Assembly (NCBI GenBank): GCA_013397435.1
Contig: VZRG01002548.1
Span: 3,789 to 67,788, forward strand
DNA: 64,000 bases
Source: Erythrocercus mccallii
Taxonomy: Eukaryota > Chordata > Aves > Passeriformes > Dicruridae
Reading direction: 5' to 3'
This document shows, in pieces, positions 37,001-49,234 of this stretch. The notes under the pieces were generated by a model. It was not told the DNA's origin. It ran no database searches and saw nothing but the letters and a program-made list of their open reading frames with translations. Numbering within the stretch: position 1 is the first letter of the stretch; each line of letters opens with the position of its first letter. A program made the translations under genes and the position numbers.

Positions 37001-38299
37001 GGAGCAGAGGGGGAGAGGGAAATGATGGCTGTGATCACATTCAGTGAGGATGTCTAACGTGATGCTTATTTGTTTTGAACTTAAAACAAGAAAAATAAAA
37101 GTTTAAAACTTGTAAAACTTCAGTCACATCCTGAATTTACTTTTAGAGGTACTGTGTTAGTGATGTTTTAGAAATTTGATGATCTGGTGCTAGCTAGGGT
37201 TGGAAACAGAATGCTTTTTGGTTTTACTTGCAACACTTTGCTGTTGTTAATGATTTGTTTTCATCTTGGAGCAGACTGAGAGTGATGCCCTGTTTAGAGA
37301 ATTTTTTGGTTTACTTTCCTGTGCAGCAGTGCCACGTTAAATCTATGCAATTAAATACAAATCTAAACTTGAACCAAATCTTTCATTAACGTGCTTAACA
37401 TGGATTTCCAGGCCCCATTGATAGATATGTTAGACAAATGTTTGTTAATAGAAGAGACAATTGTATTGGATAGTTAATTAGATGTAATGTAAGGCTTTAA
37501 TTTTGTGATGAATTTGCAAAACAACTGGGAGCTGGGAATAGCTAGCAGTGTTATAGGGAAAATGTCAGGGAAATGTCAAGTGTAAAACTAAAAGAAAGCT
37601 GTGTTTTTGCAGTGTTCTTGCAGATGTCACAGGGACAAGGCAAACTCAGGCTGGCTTAGCATTTTCTGCAGTTCTCTGTGCCTCTTACCCATGCAATGAG
37701 TCCAGCATGGAGTGGGTTGAGAGTTTTCCTAGGGATTTCTGTTCTGACAGGTAACGCTTGTATGGATGTCAGCCAAGGGGTGAACTTGGGCTGCAGTCTT
37801 CTTATCTTGGTGGGGGGCCCTAAAGTGATGTCCTCCACCTGTCCAGTTGTCCCATTTTCATGGAATGTATAGAAATGCATCTTTTGTGATGACTGATCTG
37901 CAATTAAATTTGAAATGGTCTGAAGGAAAGGGAAACTTAGGCTCAATCCTGGATAGGAATCTTGTTCTCCAAAAATTTTGAATAGGAGGAACCGTTTTCC
38001 TATTTTTCCTTCCCCAAACACACATGAATGTAGGAATTAATTGTCCTTAAGCATTTTCATGAATCGTTTTTATGTGGCAAACAAGTTTTTCAGTGTTTAA
38101 CAGTCCTGAAGCAGCCTTTGTTTAGCCTTCTTTCCCACTAATAGTGGGATTTCCTTTTCAAGTCTGTCTATGACTCTGAGAATTAACTTCTAATAAAAAG
38201 ATGCTCGGATAATAATACGTTAATACAGATTGTTGAATTGCCTTTTTTCTTCTGAGGTGAACTCAGCCTGGTTCAGTTGTTGACTGTCTCTTCCTCCCC

Positions 38300-40450
38300 C
38301 TCCTTTTGAGCGTAGGGAATGGAATGTGCATGTGCTACCAGCCGAGCGCTAAAAATGATTTAGCAACGAGTTTGCCCACCAGAAAATGGGGAAAGTCTGA
38401 GGTGTCCCAGAGCCTGGCTTTTTAAAGCTGGAAACCATGTGCCATTTCCTCCATGATTTTTTTTTTTGTTTACTGTTTCTTGCTGGGCTAAGTGAACGTG
38501 TAGTCACCTGCCCAAAGCACAGTTCTGTGTGCCCAGGCTAGTTATTAAATGTATTTGTGTAGCCCTTGACAGTGTAGGCGAGAATGAGTTCAGCACATGA
38601 CTCTTGGGAAAGGCTGGTGTTTTTTTTGGAATTTGGTTGCTGAAAGGGTTTGAGGGGCAACTCAGACGTTCAGTTGTTGCCACTTGAAGTTCAGTTTATG
38701 CTCTTAGGTGGGTCAAACTTCTACTTTGTGTACCAAGTGTGACCCTCCTGATGTGTCTTTTCCTGGTTGCAATATATAGGGTTTATAGGCACTTAACTGT
38801 TCCCTCCTTAATAACCAGTGCTCCATAGCTGTCCAGGCTTATCTCTCCCCAGCATGCTCATCTTTCCCCATTAATGGCATCTCTAACTTCTCAATCAATT
38901 ATGGGGTCAATTTGTCTTAATTATTTTTCTTATTTATTTTTATTTTTTTCCAGTTGGTGTGCTAGGGCTATAGATGGATGATTAAAGGTTTTAGTTTTGG
39001 GAAATGATGCCATTTAAGAAGCATGTTTGAAGTGTTGGGCGCGCAGAGAAAGTCTTTTATATCAACGCAGGCCTTGGGAGGAGGAGATGTTTTTCTATGT
39101 ATAGAAACTTCCCGTATAGGATAGCAAGGGAAGGTTGCAGGGGGGTTGCCTGTCTCTTTAAGTGGGTTTATAATTGGCTAGGAATTTTTGTCAGCTTAGT
39201 CACTGCAGCATTCAGCGGATGAGGGAAAAAAACCACAGGCCCCAACCATTAGGGCCGTTGGATAGGCTCTGTCATCCCAAAGGAATGCATGTGAACAAAA
39301 CACTTTGTGCGGTGCAACCGTTGGCCTAAACAGTATTGCATTCTTAAAGCAGGCTCTGAGTCACATGGAGCAGATGGATTGTTTCACTAAAATGGAAGTT
39401 ATGTATCACTGAGCGCTCCCGATCCAGCTTTCAAGTGTGGTTCCAATAGGTCAGGGTGATGGAGGGGTGTAAAGGGAAAAAAAAAAAAAATTCAACTCCT
39501 TCTTGTGTGGTTGAAATAGTTTCTGTGGTGTTGAGAAGGTAGGAAAGTGTTTCACTTTGTTAATTACTGGGCTTGCACACCGGCCTCGTAAGTTTCTCCC
39601 TAAATTTCAGACCAGCGTGGTCTTAATTCTGAGTCACTTCTTTTCATGCTGCCCAAACTAATCCAAAGAAAACCCTGTTTTGAGGGGGACGAGGAGAGGA
39701 GACAAACCCCGCACTAAGCCCCAAACCTGGTGGCTCTTCTCCCAATGCAGCCAGCTGCTCTGCTCTTCCCCACCCTGGCAGCCTTTTGCCCCAAAATCTT
39801 TCTTGAAGCCATTCTCTCTAGAGCCCAGAGTATATTGATCAGTGAGGGAGGGAGTAGCTCTGTCTCTGAGGATGTCCTATCCCTTTATTTGGTTTATGCT
39901 TCCCTTTGAGGGATTTGAAAGGATCTGATAGGAGCCTTCAAAGCGTGCAGAGGAGGAGCTGTGACTTCTGGCTAAATAAATTCAGAGCTGTCAAGTGGGG
40001 TGTTTTTTCTATTTTTTTCCCCCTTCCTGTTTCGTGGGGAATCCTCTTTAAAGAGTGCTCTAGGATTTAGCAGAAAACCCAGCCTCCAGTTGGTCGATAC
40101 TGACAACTGCTGTCATTTGGCAGGCTGGCACTGGTAGGAGTGCGGCAAGTTTGGAGGTCTTAATCCAGTTATCATGAAGGCAGGTGTTTCGGAATTAGTG
40201 CCTCCCCGTGTTGTATTAATTGAATCTTAAATCATTACAGCACAAAGGGGAAACATTGACTAAATTCCCTTCCATCTCTGGAGCTTTCCTCATGAAGGCA
40301 GCACATGAATAGGAACTCTTTCTTAGAGGAGCTGGTTTACTTTGAGTGCCTGTGAAGGCTGTTTGGCAGAATCAGAATTGACTGGTCCACGTGAAGTGCT
40401 ACATGCAGAACTGAAATTGCAGTGAGTCACTGTCTGCTCTGTCTTTTGTG
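38300..40450. promoter_or_regulatory. Candidate regulatory region in intron 2
   Basis: CpGs are locally enriched, about ten between 39040 and 39421. Three consensus AP-1 sites TGAGTCA occur at 39357, 39630 and 40423. TEAD-like GGAATG motifs are near 38319 and 39282, a MEF2-like CTAAAAATGA is near 38350, and a RUNX-like AACCACA lies near 39231. The texture differs from neighbouring intron. Such motifs are short and common, so an enhancer role is only inferred. Confidence 0.3.
39477..39490 (+). repeat. A14 homopolymer
   Basis: A run of 14 A without an attached recognisable retroposon. Confidence 0.8.
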
Positions 40451-42152
40451 ATCTGAGAGTCTGGGATAAAGTACTGCAGTGGGTGTTACAGATAAAACCA
40501 GTATGCAAATCCCTAATTCAGAGATGAAGCCTTCTTCCTCTTCTGCTCACTGCAATTGTTTGTCTGTGTGTATCCATTTCTCTTCTGTAGAAGAGAAGTT
40601 AAAATAATCAGTAATACCTTGCATCAGGAGATGAAGAGAGTGGTGGCAAGGAAAACAAATACCGCTTCCAGCAAACCAGCTGTAGAGAGATTTTAAATTC
40701 AAGGGCTGCTTTAGGATCAAGTGGTTTACAGGAGAATATAAGTAATTGGAATTCATCTTGCAGATGAAAAAAATCACAGTCTTCCTAGGCAAAAAATTTA
40801 TTATTTTCTACCCTTAGGATAGAAAATGGTTCTTCTTTGAATGTTTAGAGTTATCTGCACCTGTCAAATGATCTTTTTAGGAGAAAAGCTGTGAGAGAGT
40901 GAGAGGGCATTTTGGGAGTGGAGAAAGCAGTGGAAATCTTTCAGCATGTCCCTGGTGACAGTGGGAGGCCCCTGAAATCTGTGGTGATCGCAGGTCCCAG
41001 CTCCAGCTTCTTGCCTCTTCTAAAAGGAACATTTTGCTCTGTGAACCAGCATTGCTGTTTTAATCATGGCATTGTTTTAATGTTACTCAGATCAGTGTGC
41101 TGTACCTGTCCTGTGCTGTTCATTCTCTGCATTCTGGATACAGTGTCCGTATGCTTTCCAGTAGATAAATTCAACATGGTGCATGTAGTAGTACCTGAAA
41201 ATCTCAAGCTGTGAAGCTTTCTTGGTTTTCTTGTCTACTTGTTAAATATTTATTGAAATGGTAGCTGGCCTGGGATGAGGGAGGAGGAGGAAATGTTGTT
41301 CAACAACACGGGGCTCACCCATCGCCATAAGTGGTGCAAAGCTCTGTTTACATTAAGTGTGCTGTAATGGGGTTACTTGAAGGAAATTGCATAGCAAGAA
41401 GCAAAAACATTTGCTTTTCTCTGTGTGTGCTGAGTGGGCTGCATGATCTGACCTGTATGTGAGGGTGCTGTCTGGACAAAGAATGTCATGAGCAAGTGGA
41501 CAGCTATTTTGCAGTGTTATCCTACTCATTCTTCTAGTATCCAGGAGACACTGGAATTGGTGGGAATAACTGTGCCATGCCTGGTTAAACACAATGCCCT
41601 AAAGAAGGAGTTAAAAAACCCCTAAAAGGATGACATCCCTACCCTCAAATCTTACAGCAAAGAGAAAGGATTTTCTTCCCAGCTTGTGTTTCCAGAACAG
41701 CAGCAAGTGTGGCTGTAAGTTGCCTGGGTTCTCACAAGCAGTCTTTCTTTTCAAACCTCTGCTTTTCTGTTCCCCTTCCCAATATGTGTTTGGGAAACTG
41801 GGAGCCTTCCTGGCCCTTATTGCTGTTCTCTGCAGTAGCAGCAGCACAGAAATGATGTGCCTGTCCAGTTCATTCTGCTGCTGCTTGGTAAACTAATGAG
41901 CAGAGGCACTGCAGCTGCCAGGAGGAATTCCTTTCCAGCAGTTTTGCGAGAAAAGTCAGCAGGATTAGGGCCTGGTTCAAACTTGATTGTTCAGCATATC
42001 TGCTATGCAAACCATTTGGGTGAGGGAGAGAGCAACCAGAGTGGCAACCAACTTTGCTTGAGGCAGAAACGAACTGTGGGAACAAGGAGGAGACTGTCTT
42101 GTTCTTTATAAACCATAGTCTGCTTAGAGCATTTTGGTGTGCTTGAATACAG

Positions 42153-42190
42153 ACATATATATGTGTGTGTGCGTATATATATATATGTAT
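42153..42190. repeat. Compound (TA)n(TG)n(TA)n microsatellite
   Basis: An ATATAT run, then about five GT units with one C, then TATATATATATATGTAT. It is a short alternating purine-pyrimidine tract and probably length-polymorphic. Confidence 0.85.
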
Positions 42191-45100
42191 TTTTTTCTTC
42201 TCTGCTGCAACACCCTGAGTTAGTGTCTGTCCTGGCTTAGAGGAAACAATTATTTCAAAAGCCTTTCTTAATAGCTTTCTTAATCGCCTTTTGAGCTTCT
42301 CTCATGTTTTGCTGCTTGGATGTGTCTGCTCGTGCCAGATCGTGCACTGGATCTCACAGTTCTGGAGCACCTACTTAGTTATCTATCTAGGCAGGGAGTA
42401 TTGGGGCACCTCCCAAGAATTTAAAAATAGAAATAAACGTCTCATGCTTGCTCTTCCTTCCTTGATTAAATTTATAGGGTTTGCGCTGGGCTTGTTTTGC
42501 TTTGTGTGGGTGAGTGGGTGTGTCTTGTGGATGAAAAATTAATTGTGAGAGAGCTGGAGTCAAAGGAATATGTTTGTACCTTAGTTTGGAAGCTGTAAAG
42601 TCCTTGGTCATTTCGCTTTCTGGAGTCAGTTTACATGAAGGTTCAGCTTTCTATGCTTTTAAGTTTATTTTTGGTAGGTTTTTTGGTTCTCAGTGACTAT
42701 GTAGTGAAATGCTGCTGCTGTGTGAGTCTGCACTCCCAGCACTTCTCTTGGGTAGCATGAGCCATTTCCATGGAGCATTTGAAATATCTGGAGAGAGGCC
42801 TTGAACTGTATTACCTGGAGTTGCAGGTACAGAAGGTTGATTTTGTCATTGTACTGTTGGAAAGACAGTCTGGAAAGAGGAACTTTATAGGATATGATAG
42901 CTGAAATGTAGTAACTGCAATACCAACAGAGGAAGAGTCTAGAAATGTGATTATAGTGGTGTGTTCTTGAGTAGAATTAGGTGAAGGAGGTATTCAACTA
43001 TTTTTTAATTTTCTTAAGTGCTTTGTTGCGCTGGTAATTTTTTTCCATTCTTGTGAAGCAGGTGTGGTTTAACCTACCTACATGCTGCAGTAATAAACAC
43101 TTAGTGTTGTATGTAATACATGGAAAATAGGATTAGCAGAAATAATAAAAACATGGTGTTTGTGCTGCTGCAGATGTGAGTTAATGGGACAGCCAGGGGC
43201 AAGTGATGAACCAGTTAAACAGGGACCAGGAACTCTGGTTTAGCAAGCCCTTCTCTTCTGAGCACAAACGTGGATACAAGTTACACTCTGATTACAAACT
43301 TGTTTGTTTGACTTTCCCTCCATGCTCCCTAAGCCAAGCTGCCTTAATTATACCAGGGAATTGCTTCTCAAAATGAATTACAGATAAATCATTATCTGTA
43401 CTTGAATGACTCTTACATCTGTAGCAGTCTTGTCTCCAGGTGAGGAAAGTATTCCTGAGGATCTGTTCTAAGTGCATTTCCTTTGGAAGGCTTCTATTGA
43501 CGTGCTTTAGTCTGTTTCCTCATTACCTATTGCGTAGGACTAGGCAAGAAAATAGTAATTGTAGAGAAAAATATTCTGGGCCAGATGGTTTGCTTTGTAG
43601 CATGGAGTATAGAGGGCTGCTTGATTTCTTACATCTATTATTTCTGCTACTCTGGGCTGTGCCTTTGGTGGAGAAACTCTTGCTAGCTTGAGACACAGTG
43701 ATGCAGGTATCAGCAGCTTCAGGTAAAGCCTAGACTGGGGTGTGTTTTAGAGGCCTGTCCTCATCAAGTGAACTTTAATTAAGGAACCATCTCATATTCT
43801 TACTCTCTGGACATTCTGCCAAAATGGGTTTGCAAAACAGAGCTTCTAAGTTAGTGCTGGGTATTTCTCAGTGAATGCATCACTCTCTATCCTAGCACAA
43901 TATCGTTAAAATAAAGCATCCTCCAGTTTATAGGAAGGATTTTTGTACATATCAACTTTCTGTCACTGACAGTGCTCCAGTCTTGTCACTGATTTCTTAC
44001 CTTGTTCTCTGCTCCTTATGTCATCAGTGTAGTTGTTTTCTATGAAGCAGTGGCATCATACTCTAGCATAGTATTTGAAATCTCGTTTTAACGATTGACG
44101 TGCATTCTCAACATCTTCTGTGAATCAAAAAGAGTAAAAGGTGAAATTTGGTGTTGTCAGTGAGATACCCTGATTGATCACAGATTTTGTTTCTCTTAAG
44201 AAGTGTTCTGGTCCACAGCTCTCTGGTGGGTGGTCTGACAAATCAAATGTAAGGTGCCTGAAACCAGTAGTCCTATTTGCAAATCTAGGCCACAGGATTT
44301 TGCCAAGTATAAACATTGTCTCATGGTGTGAAAAACAACCAAACAATTTTGGTTCATTAATATAATTTACTTGAAGACAGACAATGCACTTGACATGGCT
44401 GTTTATACCCAGGCTTTTATGCCATTCATATATCTGATGGGTTTTTAAATTGGTTGGTTTAGAGCAAACCAACCAGAAGTGGCTTTTATAATCCATAGTA
44501 GTAATTTCTAGATTCTGCAATTACACTGGATTTATTTATTTAAGCAGGCACCTTATAATTAATCTTCTAGTTGGCTTTGACAGCAGTTTCACTGGGTCTT
44601 TCCATTGCATTTTTTTCCCTTTTTTAAGCCTGGAAGTCAGAGGGTCTTTGAATATTGGAGCTATTTCTGTAGGTAGCTAGGGAAAAAAAAAAAAGCTTAG
44701 CTGTGGAATTGGGTTCCATTCCACTCCTTTTGGAGCCAGTGGTGTGGCACTCCTTGTGATTTCACTGTGCTTCATGGCAGAAGCTGTAAACCCAACATCT
44801 GCATCTCCATGAGCTGCCCTGGAAGCACAGAGAGATGGGAAAGGTGCTGCAGGTGTGTCCCAGCATAGGAAAATATCCTTTCCTTCCACCTCCCACATCA
44901 GCCAGGCTGTGTCTGTCTCGTGCTGCATTCACAGAGAGGAGGTGGCAATGTCAGGCTGTTGCTGTGTCTCTTGCTGTGTGTGAATCCCCTTGGATTTTGT
45001 GGGCTCCAGAGCAATTCCACCCCACATGGGTCACGTGGCTCCAGTTGGGCTGGTGGAATCTCCACAGTCCTGTGTCCCCCCCAGGGTTTGTTGTTGTCAG

Positions 45101-47673
45101 ACCTCATTTTACCCCCCACAACGTTCATCCTCTTTTCATAGTCCATCAGTTTTGGGAATGTCTGAATAGTGTTTATTACTTTTATTGTTTGGTGGGAAAA
45201 TGGCCATGGAGATTTGATTGTTTTATGGCAGGAGAAAGGCCTTGTGGAACCCCAGGCACTTTGTTGTTTTGTTTTTGGTTGTTTTCTTTTTTTCTTATTT
45301 AACCCCAACAAGGAGTGCAGAAAAGTAACCAGTAATTTAATTGTAAGTGAAGAATTTCTTGCTGGTTATAGCCTAGGGACATGTTTTATTTGAATCCGAA
45401 AATCAACCAGAAAATAAATTTTACTACTTTCTAATATATCTTGTTAAAGCATGGATCAGTCTGTGCTGCAAATGAGCTTTGGAGGTTCTGGCGAGAGAGA
45501 ATGCAGATTCCAGTTTTACTGGTAGATTAAATGCTGGATGTCAGCGCTTTCTCTGATAACAATGCTGTTGAGAGCTGCTCTGGCACACCAGATTCCCCTG
45601 CATGCCTGTAGCTTGCTGTGGAAGTTAACTCAGGACTTCAGCTTTTGTCATGCTCCATTTGGAAAGTTTGGATTTCAGAAAGGGGAAAATGATGCTGCCT
45701 GCTTTGAGCATCTAAAACAAAAGTGTAGAAAGTTGGAGTGGCTGATTTTGAAGCTTTTGAAAGAAATCTTACATATCTTACTTCAAATAATAACTTGTTT
45801 TTATCTTCTTGTATCTTTCAAAAGCCCAATCGTTAGATCATTGGTATCATTAAAATATCAACAGACAAATTATGAATGTCTTGTCTTGCCTTGCTGTATT
45901 TTTTATTGGGTTGTTTAATTTGGATTTGTTCTTCTTTTTAAGATATTTTTCTGCAACACGAAGCCATTTCTCCCAGCACATTTGACGTGTATTAAATATA
46001 TTAGTTTTAGGAAGATGCTGAGCAGTGCTTCTTATGCTCTGTATTCTCCTTCTCCTGTGGGCAAAGAGAAAAAACATTTAATTATTTACTGTGTTCCAAA
46101 CAGTTTAAAAATAAATGTTTGTAGACACTTTGTGTCTTTGTCAATTTATATGCTAAACACTGTTGATAATGGTGGGAAACGTGCCAGTTGAATGTTTCCT
46201 GTAGACAGAAATTTATGTGGTTATGGGTTTAAAATTGTCCTGACTATCCCTAGTAAGAGAAGTAAGGTAATTTATTACTGTTGCTCTGTTGGTAAAATAC
46301 TTTGAAAAATCCTTAAACTGATTTTTTGTTCTCTTTTCCAATATTTTTAAATCTTTATAATCTCTCTCATGTCTGAATTTGGAAGGACTTTCCCTGATGC
46401 TTTCTGTCTGTGTCTCCCTGTGTTATGTCTCAGTGTGGGCAGCTCTTTAAAATGGCTTCTGCATTTTATGCTGTGAGATTGGGCTTGGTTTATGGGACAG
46501 TTACTTAAGTTGCAGTGTCCCATAAGGAGGATAATCTTATTTAACATGAGTATTGTGGTGCACCAGTGTTTGTGAGTGGCTGCAGATGCCTTTTATCTGC
46601 AACGTAAGAATTAATGAGCATCTTGCTTGGAAATCTTGTTATTAAAGTCATTTTTTGTTACTATATAACCCTCTTTTCTTGTATTTTCCTGGACCAGTGA
46701 TGTATAGGACTATATACTACGTATTTCAGCTTGCTGCTTCTGGAGAAGAAATCTGTTTGGGTGGATATGCTGGAGTTGTTTTGGAAGCACATGTAAAGCA
46801 CATTAAGCAAACCAGATTTAAATTCATCACTTGAGTATAAATATCCAACAGGACAGCTTACAGATTTCTCTTCCAGCTTGCTGCCTAGGAAGTCGAGGTG
46901 TTGTAGAGGAAGGAAATGTACACAAGGAGGAATACCCACTTCTCTGTTAATTTTTAACTCCCTTTTTAATGTCTCCTATATATATAAGGCGAGAACCAAA
47001 TGCATTAAGTTTTTTCTTAAGTAAAGGAAAAACCACTCTTTTAAAATAATATTCTGATTATCTTAGTTGTTATCATACTAATTGATATTGTTCTGTCGCT
47101 ATTGATGGGAAGTAGCTAATGAGAATTAACTATATGAGCTCTGGAAGGCCTGATTTTTAAGTGTTTTAAAATGCATCTTAGTGACAGAAGTCAATGTTAC
47201 CTGTTAGCAGCTCGAATGAAAAACTCTAGCTCCTTTAAGAGATTGAAAGTAAGCTAAATATTTTATTTTATAATTCATTCATGATTCAGCTCTATTAGGA
47301 AATTACTTGTTTTACTTAATTGTATCTGCATTAAGAACAAGACAAATTTCAGACCGTTCTCTCATCTCCAAGCTGAGTTTAGTTAGGCAGAAAAGGAGTG
47401 TAAGCATTGTGAATCTAGAATTGTGTAGTCAAGGTGAATGGGAAGGTGAAATCCATTATCTGCTGAAATGCTGGTGCAGGTATGTCTTTGGGAACATGAA
47501 CTGCTGTGCTGATGTTTGCTGAGAAGCCTGCAGTGTGTGTGCATCCTGACACTGCTTTTCCTCCTCGTGAGGCAGAATAGTCATTTCAAAAATAACATCT
47601 GCCATGACAGCCTGAAAACCCATGTCAGTGAACCCTCTTTTTTGAATTTGTAGTTGAAATGTCTCATGGTTTG

Positions 47674-47705
47674 TTTTTTTTTTTTGGTTTTTTTTTTTTT
47701 TTTTT
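47674..47705 (+). repeat. T12-GG-T18 homopolymer pair
   Basis: Twelve T, two G and eighteen T form a 32-nt tract. The A-rich complement could be a retroposon tail, but no element body is recognisable beside it. Confidence 0.85.
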
Positions 47706-48791
47706 ACTTCTGCTAACAGTTCATCTCCTTTTAGCATCTTTCTGCAGCCAAGTTCAATTAGGAAGGAATAATGTAAATTTGGCCTAGGAAAACAGGTCAG
47801 TTCTGTAATTAAGTGTGTGTGTAAGTGGTAGTTAGTGCAGAAAGGAAGAGTGACTTTGTTTTGTTGATTAATAAACATGTCAGCTATGGCACAGCCCTAC
47901 CTTGGCTGGCTGATCTGGCCTCTCTTGAGGCCACTCCAGACAGCACAGAAAAAGCATCATTGACATGTGAAATGTCAGCTCTGGTCAGATTACTTGGTCC
48001 AGGTATCACTGAGCAATATATTGTGTGTAAGGTTTTGGTGCATATTTATTTTTTTAATTTTCAAGGAGCAAACCAATGTTGATGTGTCTTCTTATAGTCA
48101 GCTCAAGTCACCTGGTATCTAGGAATGTTCTTTTGAGCCTTCTAGGAGCATGACTGTTCTTTGGGACATAAAAGAAATTAGAAAGGTTTTCCTGTAATAA
48201 ACCTTTAGCAAGCGGAAATCTTACAAAGAGGAGATTTTGTTTGTTTTAAATGGAACAGTTTCCCTCAGGAATAACTGGTTTTTGGTTAGGAAATAGAGAA
48301 ATTCGAATGTTGTGGTAGGAGAATGTTGGAAAGACAGAGTTTGTGTCCATTTCTGTGAGTGAACCAAAAGCTCTTCCTGGAGGATCCTTTCTCAGAAGGT
48401 AAAGCATGGCTTGGAAAGGTAAAGGTCAAGTCAGCTCGAGGGAGAGAGGCTTAGATCTGTGCATGAGGGAGAACATCCCGGTCCTCAGCAGCTTTGGCTG
48501 GGAGATAATGCTGTTGGAGGGACAGGGGCACAAGTTATGCTCATGTATGGGGAAAATGAGATGCAGGACACTTAAACAGCTTGATCAGACACACGTGCCT
48601 AAGAGGGTGGGAGTGGAAGGAGGATCACGTGCTGCTTGTCTGGTAATCCAGTGAGGAGGTTGTGCCTTGCCAGCTTAGTGGCAGTGGCAAGGACCTGACG
48701 TTCAGTGAGAGTTCCCTCCATGAACTTTCTATGCCTGTGGATTTTTAAACTAAAACAATCCCCTTTGTGCATCTGTTTTATGTGTAACCAC

Positions 48792-48829
48792 AGTCCATGG
48801 ACTAACGTGAGTCCATGGACTAACGTGAG
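48792..48829. repeat. 18-bp tandem repeat carrying a 12-bp palindrome
   Basis: The unit AGTCCATGGACTAACGTG occurs at 48792-48809 and 48810-48827, followed by AG of a third. Each unit contains the perfect palindrome AGTCCATGGACT. Function is unknown. Confidence 0.9.
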
Positions 48830-49210
48830 ACCATGAGGTGGCATGGGTTTGTTTTTCTCACTCTTTCATTCACCTGTTGGAGTTGGGGATTTACTGGAGT
48901 GTGGATGGATAGTGAGCATTTAATTTGTTGCAGCTAGAAGAAAGATGCAGCAAACTTTAATTCTGAAGAAGCTCAAGCTTTTCAAAGAAATCCTCCAGGG
49001 AGTCATCCCTGTGAACTGCATTGACTGAGAAGCATTGACTTGGTCAGGATACATTTGTAGAAACAAACACGTTTTTCCAAGCCCCTCGTTACAATTCGGA
49101 ATGCTTGTTTTGAGAGGCCCCTGTCCCTGGGAGCTGGCTGGGGCACTCTCAGTGCTCCCTGTGCTCTCTTTGGATTCCCCATAGCTGCAGTGGACGGCTG
49201 GAGAGCACAT

Positions 49211-49234
49211 GGCTTTTGTGTGGCTTTTGTGTGG
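49211..49234. repeat. 11-bp tandem duplication
   Basis: TGGCTTTTGTG occurs twice in tandem and is then followed by TGGCT. A small slippage duplication. Confidence 0.75.

Noticed and set aside
44835..45311. 155-codon + frame and 137-codon - frame in intron 2
   Set aside because: They are composition-driven, with no homology recognised and poly-Phe or Lys-rich ends from T/A runs.
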